Source: Spirosoma sp. KCTC 42546
GTDB lineage: Bacteria; Bacteroidota; Bacteroidia; Cytophagales; Spirosomataceae
Reading direction: 5' to 3'
Length of the DNA: 64,000 bases
NCBI RefSeq assembly: GCF_006965485.1
Contig: NZ_CP041360.1
Location: 4,568,501-4,632,500 of the forward strand
The position numbers and the translations under genes were made by a program. Positions 34,889 to 44,098 of the stretch are shown here, piece after piece (within the stretch, counting starts at the first letter, position 1; every line of letters begins with the position of its first letter). Under the pieces are notes generated by a model. The model saw nothing but the letters and a program-made list of their open reading frames with translations. It made no database searches and was not told where the DNA came from.

Positions 34889-35365
34889 TTAGGGTAATTT
34901 CTCCCGTAAAATCTGCAAAATCAGTTCCTGACCGATCTTCAGCTCAGCTATATCCTGACGCATTCCGTTTATATCCTGACGCATCGCATCTTGCTTTTCG
35001 TCAATCTGAGCAAATTTATCATTTACTTCCCCAAAGCGTTGATCCATTTTGCGGTCAACTTCCCCAAAGCGTTGATCCATTTTGCGGTCAACTTCTCCAA
35101 AGCGTTGGTCCATTTTGCGGTCAACCTCCTCAAAGCGTTGGTCCATTTTGCGGTCGAGCTGGCTGACACGTTCATTTGTACTATCTATAGAATCAGCCAA
35201 ACGAGTTACTTCCTGCTGAAGTTCGGCTTGCCCTTTTCTAAGACTATCCAACCCTTGCTGGGTATCAACAGTTAACTTCGCTACTGCTTTAGCAATTAAT
35301 TCTGACTGCTTGCTCTGATCGACAGCCAACGTTTCTAACTGTTCAACTCGTTCTTCTAAATACAT
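34889..35365 (-). CDS. Coiled-coil protein with four 11-residue repeats
   Basis: 158 residues, almost wholly charged and helical. The centre has four tandem copies of DRKMDQRFGEV (about residues 70-113), a hendecad pattern suited to a long coiled coil. The C-terminus (DINGMRQDIAELKIGQELILQILREK) is similar. There is no signal peptide or membrane segment. It resembles the many tandem-repeat coiled-coil proteins of Spirosoma-like genomes; the function is unknown. It may be structural or bind another coiled-coil partner. Confidence 0.8.
   Translation of the reverse strand: MYLEERVEQLETLAVDQSKQSELIAKAVAKLTVDTQQGLDSLRKGQAELQQEVTRLADSIDSTNERVSQLDRKMDQRFEEVDRKMDQRFGEVDRKMDQRFGEVDRKMDQRFGEVNDKFAQIDEKQDAMRQDINGMRQDIAELKIGQELILQILREKLP
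35026..35157 (-). repeat. Tandem 33-bp repeat, four copies, within the coiled-coil gene
   Basis: Units at 35026-35058, 35059-35091, 35092-35124 and 35125-35157. The first two are identical, and the others differ at one to four bases. Each unit codes for 11 residues, so copy number can change without a frameshift. Confidence 0.92.
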
Positions 35366-35487
35366 AATTCTATAGCTTTCTTTTCAGCAGGAAATTTATG
35401 GCAACGTACTATTAAAACGGTAAATAGAAAAATTCGTCACAAAAAAAATGTATTTATTTTCAATAAAATTGCTTACATATTCACTTA

Positions 35488-36483
35488 TCACTCAAAATTC
35501 TTTTTGGTTCGCAATTCTTTCACTTCAAAATCAAAGGGGAGGTTATTCATACATTTGAAATGCTTCATGGGGCAATTGTCGGCATTGGTAGCTGAACAGG
35601 GCCGGCAACCTAAGCCGGGAGTCTCGAGCCGGACGTGAGGGGTTTTATAGGGGTAAAATCCAAATCGGGGCGTAGTGCTACCCCAGATCGAATACACTTT
35701 TTTGCGGAAGGCAGCCGCAATATGCATGAGGCCTGTATCATGACTGAATACAACCCGCGCCCGTTGCAGCAGCGAGGCCGACTGGTTGAGGTTGTAAAGG
35801 CCGCAGGCGTTGTAGATCTGGCGTTCACCAATGGCCTTCATAAGTTCGTCGCCAACTTTACGATCTGCTTTATCACCGAGCAGAATAACTGGATAGTTGA
35901 TCTTAAGGCACAGCTCAATCATTCGTAACACAGGCAGTCGGCGGGTTAGACTTTGCCCACCAATTGCATAGGCTACAAACCCGTGCTGATGTGTTTCGGG
36001 AAGCCAGTCGATCTCAACTTCGTCTTTGTAGGGAATGAAATAGTCCAGTCCGAGACCATCATTCTCAACCCCTAAAGGCAGAACCGTGGCCATATAACGA
36101 TCCACGATGTGCTGATCTGGCATGGCGTTCACCTTCCACCGAACGTAAAGCCACTCGCGAAATGACTGCTTTTCGATACTATAAGAACGGCTACCCAAGG
36201 CTGCTTTAATCAGACTGGTCAGGAATGTGTTCTGTAGATCAATGACATAATCGAACTGCTCAGCTCGCAACTCCCTGATGAGTTTGTACAGACTTTGATC
36301 GATAAAATGGGCCTGAGTAATGAATGGACTATACTCGACAATTGACTGATAAGGTCGCTCTGTACAAAAATGTATAACCGAATTCGGTATCTGCTGCGTC
36401 AGGCAACGGACAACCGGAGTTGTCAGCACAACATCGCCAATCGAGGCAAATTGTAGAACCAATATTTTTACCGGACGAGCCAT
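35488..36483 (-). CDS. Glycosyltransferase family 9 (heptosyltransferase type), second copy
   Basis: 331 residues. The N-terminus ILVLQFASIGDVVLTTPVVRCL and FSHDTGLMHIAAAFRKKVYSIWGSTTPRFGFYPY are GT9 signatures, and the end LGCRPCSATNADNCPMKHFKCMNN matches the cysteine-rich tail of Bacteroidota GT9 proteins. The role is probably LPS core assembly. It is not adjacent to the first GT9; the chromate genes lie between them. Upstream of it is the end of a TonB receptor/DUF4249 operon. Confidence 0.93.
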   Translation of the reverse strand: MARPVKILVLQFASIGDVVLTTPVVRCLTQQIPNSVIHFCTERPYQSIVEYSPFITQAHFIDQSLYKLIRELRAEQFDYVIDLQNTFLTSLIKAALGSRSYSIEKQSFREWLYVRWKVNAMPDQHIVDRYMATVLPLGVENDGLGLDYFIPYKDEVEIDWLPETHQHGFVAYAIGGQSLTRRLPVLRMIELCLKINYPVILLGDKADRKVGDELMKAIGERQIYNACGLYNLNQSASLLQRARVVFSHDTGLMHIAAAFRKKVYSIWGSTTPRFGFYPYKTPHVRLETPGLGCRPCSATNADNCPMKHFKCMNNLPFDFEVKELRTKKNFE

Positions 36484-36556
36484 GACGTGATCATTTATAC
36501 AAAACTATCTCTTTTTATCACTTACCCCCAAACCGATTAATAAGTCCAGAATAGGT

Positions 36557-37618
36557 TTAGAACTGCCACCAGCGTGGTTTATTAGGTGTACGATATAAAC
36601 TATTTTCACAAACGACACAGGCCGAAGGCTGCGGCACAATTGGTATAGGGTCTGCATCAGGAGTACCCTGTCCCCCACTACGATCAACATTGATATATTG
36701 TTCAGATACGCCTGTCGCTCCAAAGTACCCGTAAACGAGCGTGGCTGGGTCGTTTACACAGTGAAGATTGCCCTGCACCGACGAGGGTGCCGCATCGAAT
36801 AACCCACCCGTGTTGCTAACTAACCCTTTCACACTTTTCCAAAATTGATAAGCCCCTTTGCTAATCGCCTGTTGCTGTACTTCGAGATAATACTTACTGG
36901 TCGATTTATAAGGTACACGCATGATTAACTGCCGACTGATGGCCTGACCATTGATATTGGCATCAGAACTAAGGCTGATGCAATTATAACAACGGGTGAT
37001 ATTCCAACAATTTGAACAGCATCCTAAACCTGTGAGCGTCCCATTTGGCAGCTCTCGTTGCGAACAGACCGCTGTAAATTCATAGTTCTGCCAGTCCCAT
37101 TTGTAGTAGTTCCCGAGTACCTCAGGATCTTTGGTATCCAGGTAAACATTCCAACCCTGGTTCTTGGCAAAATTCAGCCCTCCTGTTTCTACAGTGTACT
37201 CATAATACAGTTTCAGAATTGGGGGAGCAGCCTGTAATACTTCAGCATCCGACTCGTACTGCTTTCCGGCTTTGGTCTTGATTGTCAGTTTATAACTACG
37301 CCCCGCCACTCCCTGAATCCCGTTGGCTGACGTTACATAAACCCCGCCCGGCGATTGCTCCTTCAGTACTTCCTGGTTACCAAGGTTATCAGAAATAGTC
37401 ACTGTTGCCCCCGTTTCGAGCAGATTCAAACTCTTGTAAGAGTAATCTGCGGTCTTCGTTAATTTGACGGAATAGGGTCCCGGCTGATCGGTAATTTGCC
37501 CTTCTACAATCAATGATGTCGGAATGCTAACACTACCTGGCTGAAACTCCGTGACGCACGAAATAACCAGTGCCAGAACAAGTAGTAGTTGGGCATATAT
37601 AAAATAACGTAGCCTCAT
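36557..37618 (-). CDS. DUF4249 lipoprotein, TonB-receptor partner
   Basis: 353 residues. A lipoprotein signal (LVLALVISC, acylated at about C21) precedes an immunoglobulin-like N-terminal region (PTSLIVEGQITDQPGPYSVKLT). A cysteine cluster CCSNCWNITRCYNC lies in the middle, and the C-terminus has ACVVCENSL...NKPRWW, the DUF4249 ending. It overlaps the receptor stop by one base (TGATG). Such lipoproteins partner the receptor at the outer membrane, much like SusD; the ligand is unknown. Confidence 0.9.
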   Translation of the reverse strand: MRLRYFIYAQLLLVLALVISCVTEFQPGSVSIPTSLIVEGQITDQPGPYSVKLTKTADYSYKSLNLLETGATVTISDNLGNQEVLKEQSPGGVYVTSANGIQGVAGRSYKLTIKTKAGKQYESDAEVLQAAPPILKLYYEYTVETGGLNFAKNQGWNVYLDTKDPEVLGNYYKWDWQNYEFTAVCSQRELPNGTLTGLGCCSNCWNITRCYNCISLSSDANINGQAISRQLIMRVPYKSTSKYYLEVQQQAISKGAYQFWKSVKGLVSNTGGLFDAAPSSVQGNLHCVNDPATLVYGYFGATGVSEQYINVDRSGGQGTPDADPIPIVPQPSACVVCENSLYRTPNKPRWWQF

Positions 37619-40026
37619 CAGAATTTAAAATTATAGGTCAGCGAGGGGAAGGCGGTTCCGAATATAGATAGCTTGTACGCATCTGAAGCAGAGGCCGGAC
37701 TCAGTTTATAAAAAATAGAATATGCATTTTTGTGCGCGTACACGTTGTAAACGGAGAACACCCAACTGCTCTGGTTGCGCTTTTTCTTGAGCGGATTTTG
37801 CTCAAAAGTCATTGAAAAGTCGAGCCGGTGGTAGTCGGGTACGCGCTGCTGATTTCGATCGATGTAGATCGGAACAAGTATACCGCCCACTCGGGCAATT
37901 GCGGCTGGCTGCGTGGTTGGTCGACCAGTGCTATACGTAAAATTCAAGGACATGCTGAACCAGGTGGAGGGACGGTACGTAGCCAGAACGTTCAATGTAT
38001 GCGGCTTATCGTAATTGGCCGGATAGGGATTTCCATTGTTCACCCGTTCGTCAGTATAAGGGCTGTTCATCGTCAGGAAGGTACGGGCGAATGTATAACT
38101 CATGAAGCCCGTCCAGCGACCTTTGTTTTTCCGCAGCAATCCTTCAAGTCCGTAGGCCTGACCACTTCCCTGTACAATCTGGGTTTCCACGGCCTTCGCC
38201 AGCTGCAACTCGGCCCCATCTCGGTAATCAATAGCATTAGTCAGGGTTTTATAATACATCTCGCCCGATACTTCAATCGCGTTATCGGCCGTATTTCGAA
38301 AATATCCCAGCGACCATTGATCGGCGATGACTGGCTTTGTGTACTGATCACTCAGGTGCCAGCGTGAGGTTGGCAAGGCAGCCGTTGTATTTGTCACTTG
38401 TTGAATGTACTGGCGTAACCGGCTATAACCAGCCTTGATGGCTTTTCCCTCACCCACCGACCAGCGTATAGCCAGTCGAGGCTCCAATCCTCCGGTTGAG
38501 TGGTAAACCTTTCCAGCAGCATAGGTTTGGGTTGAGGTAACCGTTTCGTCCTGCTTGGGGCCATTTTCCTGATAGGTACGTACCGATGCCGGGCCGCGGT
38601 TCAACAACTCCGAATAACGTAAACCGGCAACCAGGGCTACGTTCGTATTTAATTTCCATTCATCCTGAATGTAAGCCGCCAGTTCATAAGCCCGTTCGCG
38701 ATCGAGATCAACCGGCAGCACATTGGAGTAGGGGCCGGGTATTCGGGTATTGGGTTGTAGCAGATAGTCGATGGCGCTCACGCCAACTTGCCACTGGTGG
38801 GTTTCGTTCGGCGTAAAGGTTAAATCCGATTTGATCTGTCGGTGCCATACGCCTGATTGAAGCTGAAACGCATTCGATGAATCGGGGGAAGACAAATCAG
38901 CCTTATAACGACTCAGAATAACGGCAGTAGCCAGGTTCACCTGCTTACTCATGAAGTAATTCCAGCGCAATACCGCGTTCATTGTCTGGTAATTGAACTG
39001 GGTCGAAGACGCATTGATTTCCTGCCCCGACAATGAATCCGATGCCAGTTTGAAAATATCTTTACTGAGATAGCCTGTTAGTGTAATCGTGTTTTTCTCA
39101 TTGGGTTGATACTTAAACTTAGTGGTCAGATCATAGAAGTTGGCCTTTGTCCCTCTGAGATTTGGGGGAGCTAGTTTAAACAGAAAATCATTGAACGACG
39201 CCCGTGCGGCTACCAGAAACGACAGTCTATTTTTGATAATTGGCCCTTCAACTGCTAATCGGCTCGATATTATGCCGATTCCCCCGTTCACGCTCCACTT
39301 CTCAGCATCGGGTTCTTTAATCTTTACATCCAGTACCGACGATGCTCTACCACCAAAAGCCGCTGCCACGCCCCCCCGGTTCAGGGTTACATTACTCACC
39401 ACGTCAGGGTTGAATACCGAGAAGAAGCCCATTAAGTGGCTGGAATTGAAGACAGGTGCATCGTCGAACAAAATCAGATTCTGATCGGCGCTTCCCCCCC
39501 GAACATTATACCCCGGTGCCCCCTCGCCTACCGTTGTCACACCCGGCAACAGCAGTAAACTGCGCACAATATCGACCTCCCCCATTAACGGTGGAATGCG
39601 CCGGATACTCTTAATGCTTAACTGCGATACTCCGATTTCGATCTTACGTACATTCCGATCCGGTGCCTCGCTCGTTACAACAACCTCCTCCAGATCCTTT
39701 GAGTCATCTTCCATGACGATCTCGCGGAAGAGCGTTCTTTGCAGCGAAATCGTGTCTTGTTTGGTCCGATAACCAACGTGTGAAAATCGCAGGATATAGT
39801 TACCGGGTGGAAGTTGTACGGTATAAAAACCATCTTTTGCCGTCACGTAGCCTTTGGATACGTTCAGCACCACGATGTTCGCCCCCTGGATGGGCTTCCC
39901 GGTTTTAACATCCTTCACATAACCCGTTGCCGAAAACGTAACCGATGGCGTAGCAGGATTTCGTTGCTGGGCAAAAGCCCCGTTGAGCAAACACAATGAA
40001 AACAACAGTAAAAGTAAAACGCGCAT
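37618..40026 (-). CDS. TonB-dependent outer-membrane receptor
   Basis: 802 residues. After a signal peptide (ending GAFAQ) comes a carboxypeptidase-like regulatory domain (about 28-115: SVTFSATGYVKDVKTGKPIQG), then the plug (about 120-235: GEVDIVRSLLLLPGVTTVGE, YNVRGGSADQNLILFDDAPV) and a 22-strand barrel ending SLTYNFKF. This type is paired with DUF4249 lipoproteins and imports an unknown nutrient or metal complex with TonB energy. No anti-sigma/sigma pair or SusD is next to it. Confidence 0.93.
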   Translation of the reverse strand: MRVLLLLLFSLCLLNGAFAQQRNPATPSVTFSATGYVKDVKTGKPIQGANIVVLNVSKGYVTAKDGFYTVQLPPGNYILRFSHVGYRTKQDTISLQRTLFREIVMEDDSKDLEEVVVTSEAPDRNVRKIEIGVSQLSIKSIRRIPPLMGEVDIVRSLLLLPGVTTVGEGAPGYNVRGGSADQNLILFDDAPVFNSSHLMGFFSVFNPDVVSNVTLNRGGVAAAFGGRASSVLDVKIKEPDAEKWSVNGGIGIISSRLAVEGPIIKNRLSFLVAARASFNDFLFKLAPPNLRGTKANFYDLTTKFKYQPNEKNTITLTGYLSKDIFKLASDSLSGQEINASSTQFNYQTMNAVLRWNYFMSKQVNLATAVILSRYKADLSSPDSSNAFQLQSGVWHRQIKSDLTFTPNETHQWQVGVSAIDYLLQPNTRIPGPYSNVLPVDLDRERAYELAAYIQDEWKLNTNVALVAGLRYSELLNRGPASVRTYQENGPKQDETVTSTQTYAAGKVYHSTGGLEPRLAIRWSVGEGKAIKAGYSRLRQYIQQVTNTTAALPTSRWHLSDQYTKPVIADQWSLGYFRNTADNAIEVSGEMYYKTLTNAIDYRDGAELQLAKAVETQIVQGSGQAYGLEGLLRKNKGRWTGFMSYTFARTFLTMNSPYTDERVNNGNPYPANYDKPHTLNVLATYRPSTWFSMSLNFTYSTGRPTTQPAAIARVGGILVPIYIDRNQQRVPDYHRLDFSMTFEQNPLKKKRNQSSWVFSVYNVYAHKNAYSIFYKLSPASASDAYKLSIFGTAFPSLTYNFKF

Positions 40027-40093
40027 AGAGTCGGGATTAGAAGCGCAGAATAGCGTATGATAATACTATCTGAAAATGACGGGGCAATACAAT

Positions 40094-40125
40094 AAAAGGG
40101 TAGATCTGTCTAATTTACCCTTTTT
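40094..40125 (-). terminator. Intrinsic terminator after the PolX-like gene
   Basis: AAAAGGGTA (40094-40102) pairs with TACCCTTTT (40116-40124) around a 13-base loop. On the minus strand the stem is followed by TTTTATTG, suiting the leftward PolX-like gene that stops at 40171. A/T symmetry makes it bidirectional. Confidence 0.75.
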
Positions 40126-40170
40126 CGTATTGTCATTAACCAATAATTAATATTCCTTAGCTCATTCTAC

Positions 40171-41880
40171 CTAAGCGCCCTTACGTATTTTCTTCCGCCG
40201 TTGTTGCAGATAGTCGGTCATTTCTGCCAGCGTCAGCGCATTGAAGGTCATCGCTTTTGTTAAGCCACCTTTGCGTCCGATCGCTACGCCATAGTGCATG
40301 TCCAGCAAACCGGCCAGATCGTGGGCGTCGGGGTTGATACTCAGCATGACGCCTTGTTGCATGGCGTAGTCGATCCAACGCCAGTCGATGTCGAGACGGT
40401 AGGGACTGGCGTTGATTTCGATGACGACGTTGTGTTCGGCGCAGGCGTCGATGATGGCGCGATGATCGATGGGGTAGCCTTCACGAGCCAATAACAACCG
40501 GCCGGTTGGGTGGCCCAAAATAGTGGTGTAGGGGTTTTCAATAGCCCGCAACAAGCGCGTGGTGGCTTTTTCGAGCGACATGGTCAGAGTTTGGTGGACG
40601 GATGCGACGACATAATCGAACGTGGCCAGCGTAGCATCGTCGTAGTCTAATGAGCCATCGCCCAGAATATCGGATTCGATGCCTTTGAAGATCCGAAAAT
40701 CATTGCCAAAGCCTTTGTTGAGCTGGTCGATCTCCAGTTGTTGCTGTTGCACCCGCTCAGCATCCAGGCCACCCGCGTACGAAGCGGTTTTCGAGTGATC
40801 GGCAATGCCGAAATAAGTTAACCCTAACTCGCGGCAGTACGCAGCCATACCGGCCACCGACTGTTTCCCATCCGACCAGGTGCTGTGGTTATGAAGCGTT
40901 CCGCGCAGGTCTTCCCAGGTTACTAGTTCGTCGTTCTGGTGCCGACTGGCCCAACGAAACGCAAAATCATCCTCCCGCATTTCAGGAACGATGTAAGGCA
41001 AACCGGCCCGTTCATAAATGGCGGTTTCGGACGTTTCTTCGCTAGTATACGCTGCCTGCAATAAGGTCACCCCACCAGCTCCGGCCTGTTTCAAATGCGG
41101 CTCGGCAGCCGTGTGGATGAATAACTGACGGTCGATCTGCTCGGCAGGGTAAAACAGAATCTCGACCTGCACATCGAAACCCGCCAGCCGACCGCGCCAC
41201 GCAAACGGCGACGATTCCAACTCATTTTGTTCCAGATTTGGCAGTTGACCGAGGGTTAACATCGCCGAAACCGGATCGCTGGTTTGCACAAGCAATTGCA
41301 CTACATCGACTTCCTGCGCTTTCAAACGCACCTGCCCGCTGATTTCGACCCGCTCGAAGCGTTTCATCAGTTCATCGTGCAGAAGGTTAGCGATCATGGC
41401 TGCTTTGTCCATGCGCACTTTTCCCTGCTGCTCCTGCAAAAACTCCAATGCCGCCAGAATTTTTTCCTGCGTGCTGGCCCCAAATCCTTTGATTTTAGCA
41501 ATCTGACCGTTCTCCCCTGCCAGCTGCAGATCGCGGAGATTATCGATACCCAACTCACGCCAGAGGGTACGTACTTTCTTGACACCCAGCCCTTTGATAC
41601 GAAACATGTCCAACACGCCCGAGGGTGTTTCAGCTAGTAGTTCATCGAGGTCCGTTAAGCGACCCGTATCGGCAATTTCCCGAATTTTCTGGGCAACAGA
41701 TTTACCAACACCCTGTAGTTTAACGAGTTCTTCAACGGGCAAGTTGGCCAGATCGGCGGTAGATTTATCCAGGTTAAACGCTGCAGTCTGGAATGTGCGT
41801 GTCTTAAACGTATCGCGGTCGTGGAGTTCCATCAACCGGCCCGTGAGTTCGAGCAGGTCAACGATTTCAGAATTGGTCAT
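40171..41880 (-). CDS. PolX-like protein: helix-hairpin-helix and PHP exonuclease, eroded polymerase palm
   Basis: 569 residues with the PolX order. The N-terminal lyase-like and helix-hairpin-helix part (1-150) has LQGVGKSVAQKIRE, IKGLGVKKVRTLW and IKGFGASTQEKIL. The palm/thumb region spans about 160-310, and a C-terminal PHP domain (about 325-569) has LHNHSTWSDG, FGIADHS, VASVHQ, ILGHPTGRLL and INPDAHD, the metal-binding set of a 3'-5' exonuclease. In the palm, the usual G-S-x-R-R-G-x-E and D-x-D motif is reduced to ISGQVRLKAQEVDVVQLLV, losing one catalytic aspartate and the R-R pair. DNA synthesis is therefore doubtful, while nuclease activity looks intact. Confidence 0.88.
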   Translation of the reverse strand: MTNSEIVDLLELTGRLMELHDRDTFKTRTFQTAAFNLDKSTADLANLPVEELVKLQGVGKSVAQKIREIADTGRLTDLDELLAETPSGVLDMFRIKGLGVKKVRTLWRELGIDNLRDLQLAGENGQIAKIKGFGASTQEKILAALEFLQEQQGKVRMDKAAMIANLLHDELMKRFERVEISGQVRLKAQEVDVVQLLVQTSDPVSAMLTLGQLPNLEQNELESSPFAWRGRLAGFDVQVEILFYPAEQIDRQLFIHTAAEPHLKQAGAGGVTLLQAAYTSEETSETAIYERAGLPYIVPEMREDDFAFRWASRHQNDELVTWEDLRGTLHNHSTWSDGKQSVAGMAAYCRELGLTYFGIADHSKTASYAGGLDAERVQQQQLEIDQLNKGFGNDFRIFKGIESDILGDGSLDYDDATLATFDYVVASVHQTLTMSLEKATTRLLRAIENPYTTILGHPTGRLLLAREGYPIDHRAIIDACAEHNVVIEINASPYRLDIDWRWIDYAMQQGVMLSINPDAHDLAGLLDMHYGVAIGRKGGLTKAMTFNALTLAEMTDYLQQRRKKIRKGA

Positions 41881-42012
41881 GAGAAAACGGTCATTTACTC
41901 CGCAAGTTAGGCAATCGGTCAGATTTTCGCAGGCGTCAGCAATAGGCTGACTATACCTTTACCTCATCAGCCAGCCAATTGGCTCAATCAACCTCAAAAC
42001 GCTATCAACACA

Positions 42013-42318
42013 ATGGAATCCTCGACACCAATGCCCGAACGCGATAACTATCTCTGGAAGAAAGCGAAAGCCCGCGTCGGCTTTCAGATGCACCTCCGTA
42101 CCTATTTGATCGTCAATGCAGGGCTCTGGCTTATTTGGGCCTTTACCAACTTCGCTTTCCGTTCATCTGGACACTACGGATCGGTTTTCCCTTGGCCATT
42201 CTTTGCGATGTTTGGCTGGGGTATCGGGCTGGCCTCACATTATCTTGCGGTTTACCACAACAGCGAAAAGTCCATGATTGAAAAAGAATATCAGAAATTA
42301 GTTAGTGAGCAACGATAG
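42013..42318 (+). CDS. 2TM-domain protein
   Basis: 101 residues. The 2TM pattern is complete: LWKKAKARVGFQMHLRTYLIVNAGLWLIWAF, a short loop, then WPFFAMFGWGIGLASHYLAVY and a charged tail ending YQKLVSEQR. Its role is unknown; in other Bacteroidota the domain also occurs fused to LytTR or histidine kinases. A TACCTTTA box at 41954-41961 may be its promoter. The FAD monooxygenase starts 9 bases downstream. Confidence 0.88.
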   Translation: MESSTPMPERDNYLWKKAKARVGFQMHLRTYLIVNAGLWLIWAFTNFAFRSSGHYGSVFPWPFFAMFGWGIGLASHYLAVYHNSEKSMIEKEYQKLVSEQR

Positions 42319-42327
42319 GTAAAATCA

Positions 42328-43530
42328 ATGTCGATCAATACAAAAAAAGCAATTCTCATTGGTTGCGGTATTTCAGGGCCAGCAATGGCTCTATTTTTAA
42401 AACGGGTTGGAATTGACGCCACGATCTACGAAGCGCGAAACCAGCCTAAAGATGATGCTGGAGCCTTTTTAGGCATTTCACCAAACGGATTAAACGTACT
42501 TAAGAATTTCATACCTATCGGCGAAATTCTTACCGAATTTACGCCGGGGAAAATGACATTCTTCAATGCAAAAAACAAGAACATTGGTGAAATCGATACG
42601 GCAAATCAAAACGAATTATACGGCGCAGAAACTGTACAATTAAAACGAGATTTGCTCACTAAAGCCATTCGCGAAGTGGCCATTGTCAATGGAATTAAAA
42701 TCGAGTTAGGCAAGAAATTAAAATCAATTTCTCAATGCGAGGATTCGGCAACTGCTTTCTTTGAAGATGGAACAAGCGCTACTGCCAATTTTATAATTGG
42801 TTGCGACGGCATTCATTCAGTAACCCGTAAGTCGCTGTTCCCGAATGGACCAGCCCTTTCGTACACTGGGCTGCTTTCGACAGGTGGTTTTACCAGACTG
42901 GCCAACGTTCAAAGTTTATATGGGTCCATTCGGATGACCTTTGGCGAGAAATCGTTTTTTGCCTACGCCGTTTCCAACGTAGGCGACGTCTGGTGGTTCA
43001 ATAACATTTCCCGAGAAAAGGAACCAAGGCGCAATGAATTGGCTGCCTTAGAACTCGACCAGCTCAAAGACACACTAGTAGCGTTACATAAAAATGATCC
43101 AGAACCCATTGCTGAGATTATCAAATCGGCTGATAGTGTGGAAATTTACCCGATTTACGACATCCCATTTCTAGAAAAATGGCACAAAGGCCGGGTTTGT
43201 CTGATTGGAGATGCCGCCCATGCGATAGCACCCCATATTGGCCAAGGAGCATCCTTAGCGCTGGAAGACACCATTGTTTTAGCCAAATGCATTCGAGATT
43301 TACCAACCCCGGAATCAGCCTTCGACAAATTCCAATCGCTACGGCAAAGCAGAGTACACAAAATTGTTAAGGAAGCTCGAAAAGTGGGCGACAATAAAAC
43401 CGTCCCCAATAAATTCCAGCAGTTCTTCAGAGATTTATTATTACCTTTTTTTGTAAAGATGGAAGCAAAAAAAATGGACTGGGTGTACGCCTACAAAGTA
43501 GATTGGAATGAAAAAATCATTATCCGTTGA
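42328..43530 (+). CDS. FAD-dependent monooxygenase (PHBH/TetX-like fold)
   Basis: 400 residues. The FAD loop is ILIGCGISGPAMALFLKRVG. Middle motif TANFIIGCDGIHSVTRK and CLIGDAAHAIAPHIGQGASLALEDT complete the class A flavin hydroxylase set. It would hydroxylate a small aromatic or cyclic compound using NAD(P)H and oxygen. Resemblance to TetX is at fold level only; inactivation of an antibiotic is possible but not shown. Codon use is richer in AAA, AAT and ATT than in neighbouring genes. The 3' end overlaps the convergent pentapeptide gene by 11 bases. Confidence 0.9.
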   Translation: MSINTKKAILIGCGISGPAMALFLKRVGIDATIYEARNQPKDDAGAFLGISPNGLNVLKNFIPIGEILTEFTPGKMTFFNAKNKNIGEIDTANQNELYGAETVQLKRDLLTKAIREVAIVNGIKIELGKKLKSISQCEDSATAFFEDGTSATANFIIGCDGIHSVTRKSLFPNGPALSYTGLLSTGGFTRLANVQSLYGSIRMTFGEKSFFAYAVSNVGDVWWFNNISREKEPRRNELAALELDQLKDTLVALHKNDPEPIAEIIKSADSVEIYPIYDIPFLEKWHKGRVCLIGDAAHAIAPHIGQGASLALEDTIVLAKCIRDLPTPESAFDKFQSLRQSRVHKIVKEARKVGDNKTVPNKFQQFFRDLLLPFFVKMEAKKMDWVYAYKVDWNEKIIIR

Positions 43531-44086
43531 TGATCAACTCATACTTCGTCAATAAACCGGGCAAATTTTGCAAAGAGAATTTAGCCTTCTTCATTTTATT
43601 TTCGTCCGGATTCAATTCAATGTTATAAGAACTTGAGAAATCTACCTGTGTCAAGTCATTGCCTTCAAATTTGGCGAACTCCAGATTACAGTTTTTAAAC
43701 ACGCTTCCAATCAGATCACATTTTATAAAGTGAGCCTCTATAATTGAACAATCTACAAATTTGACTTTCTTTAATTTCCGATTCAGAAAAGCCGTATTAT
43801 CAAGTTGGCATTCCTGAAAATTAACGTGAAATCCAAACGCATTGCACTGGCCAAAATCTACATACGCTAGTTTACAGGTAAAAAAACTAACATCGTAGAG
43901 TTTCACATTTCCCAGTCCAACTCTCGTTAGATTACAGTCTTCGAAACGACAATTGATAAAGTTTGAGTTTGTAAATTCGGTTCGGGATAAATCCAGCTTT
44001 TTGAATGTACAGTGCTCAAATTCCTGATTCGTCCATTGGTCCGGTAAGTCCTCAAGTTGAGCAAAAGTCTGCTTATAATACTCCAT
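43520..44086 (-). CDS. Pentapeptide-repeat protein (Qnr-like fold)
   Basis: 188 residues built of A(N/D)LxF-like quintets (FTNSNFINCRFEDCNL, FKNCNLEFAKFEGNDL). The family end is YNIELNPDENKMKKAKFS followed by GLLTKYEL, as in Qnr/McbG-type right-handed beta-helices that imitate DNA. Some such proteins shield gyrase; for this one there is no direct evidence. AT-richer than the adjacent thyA, like its convergent neighbour. Confidence 0.88.
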   Translation of the reverse strand: MEYYKQTFAQLEDLPDQWTNQEFEHCTFKKLDLSRTEFTNSNFINCRFEDCNLTRVGLGNVKLYDVSFFTCKLAYVDFGQCNAFGFHVNFQECQLDNTAFLNRKLKKVKFVDCSIIEAHFIKCDLIGSVFKNCNLEFAKFEGNDLTQVDFSSSYNIELNPDENKMKKAKFSLQNLPGLLTKYELIING

Positions 44087-44098
44087 GTAAACGTTTAC

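Noticed and set aside
35026..35157. Possible CRISPR array
   Set aside because: The 33-bp units are contiguous with no spacers and are in frame with a coiled-coil protein.
37828..38367. 179-codon frame antisense to the TonB receptor
   Set aside because: It overlaps conserved barrel sequence and is a by-product of base composition.
42328..43530. Calling the FAD monooxygenase a tetracycline-inactivating TetX
   Set aside because: The resemblance is at fold and motif level shared by many class A flavin hydroxylases; nothing specific to the drug site can be checked here.
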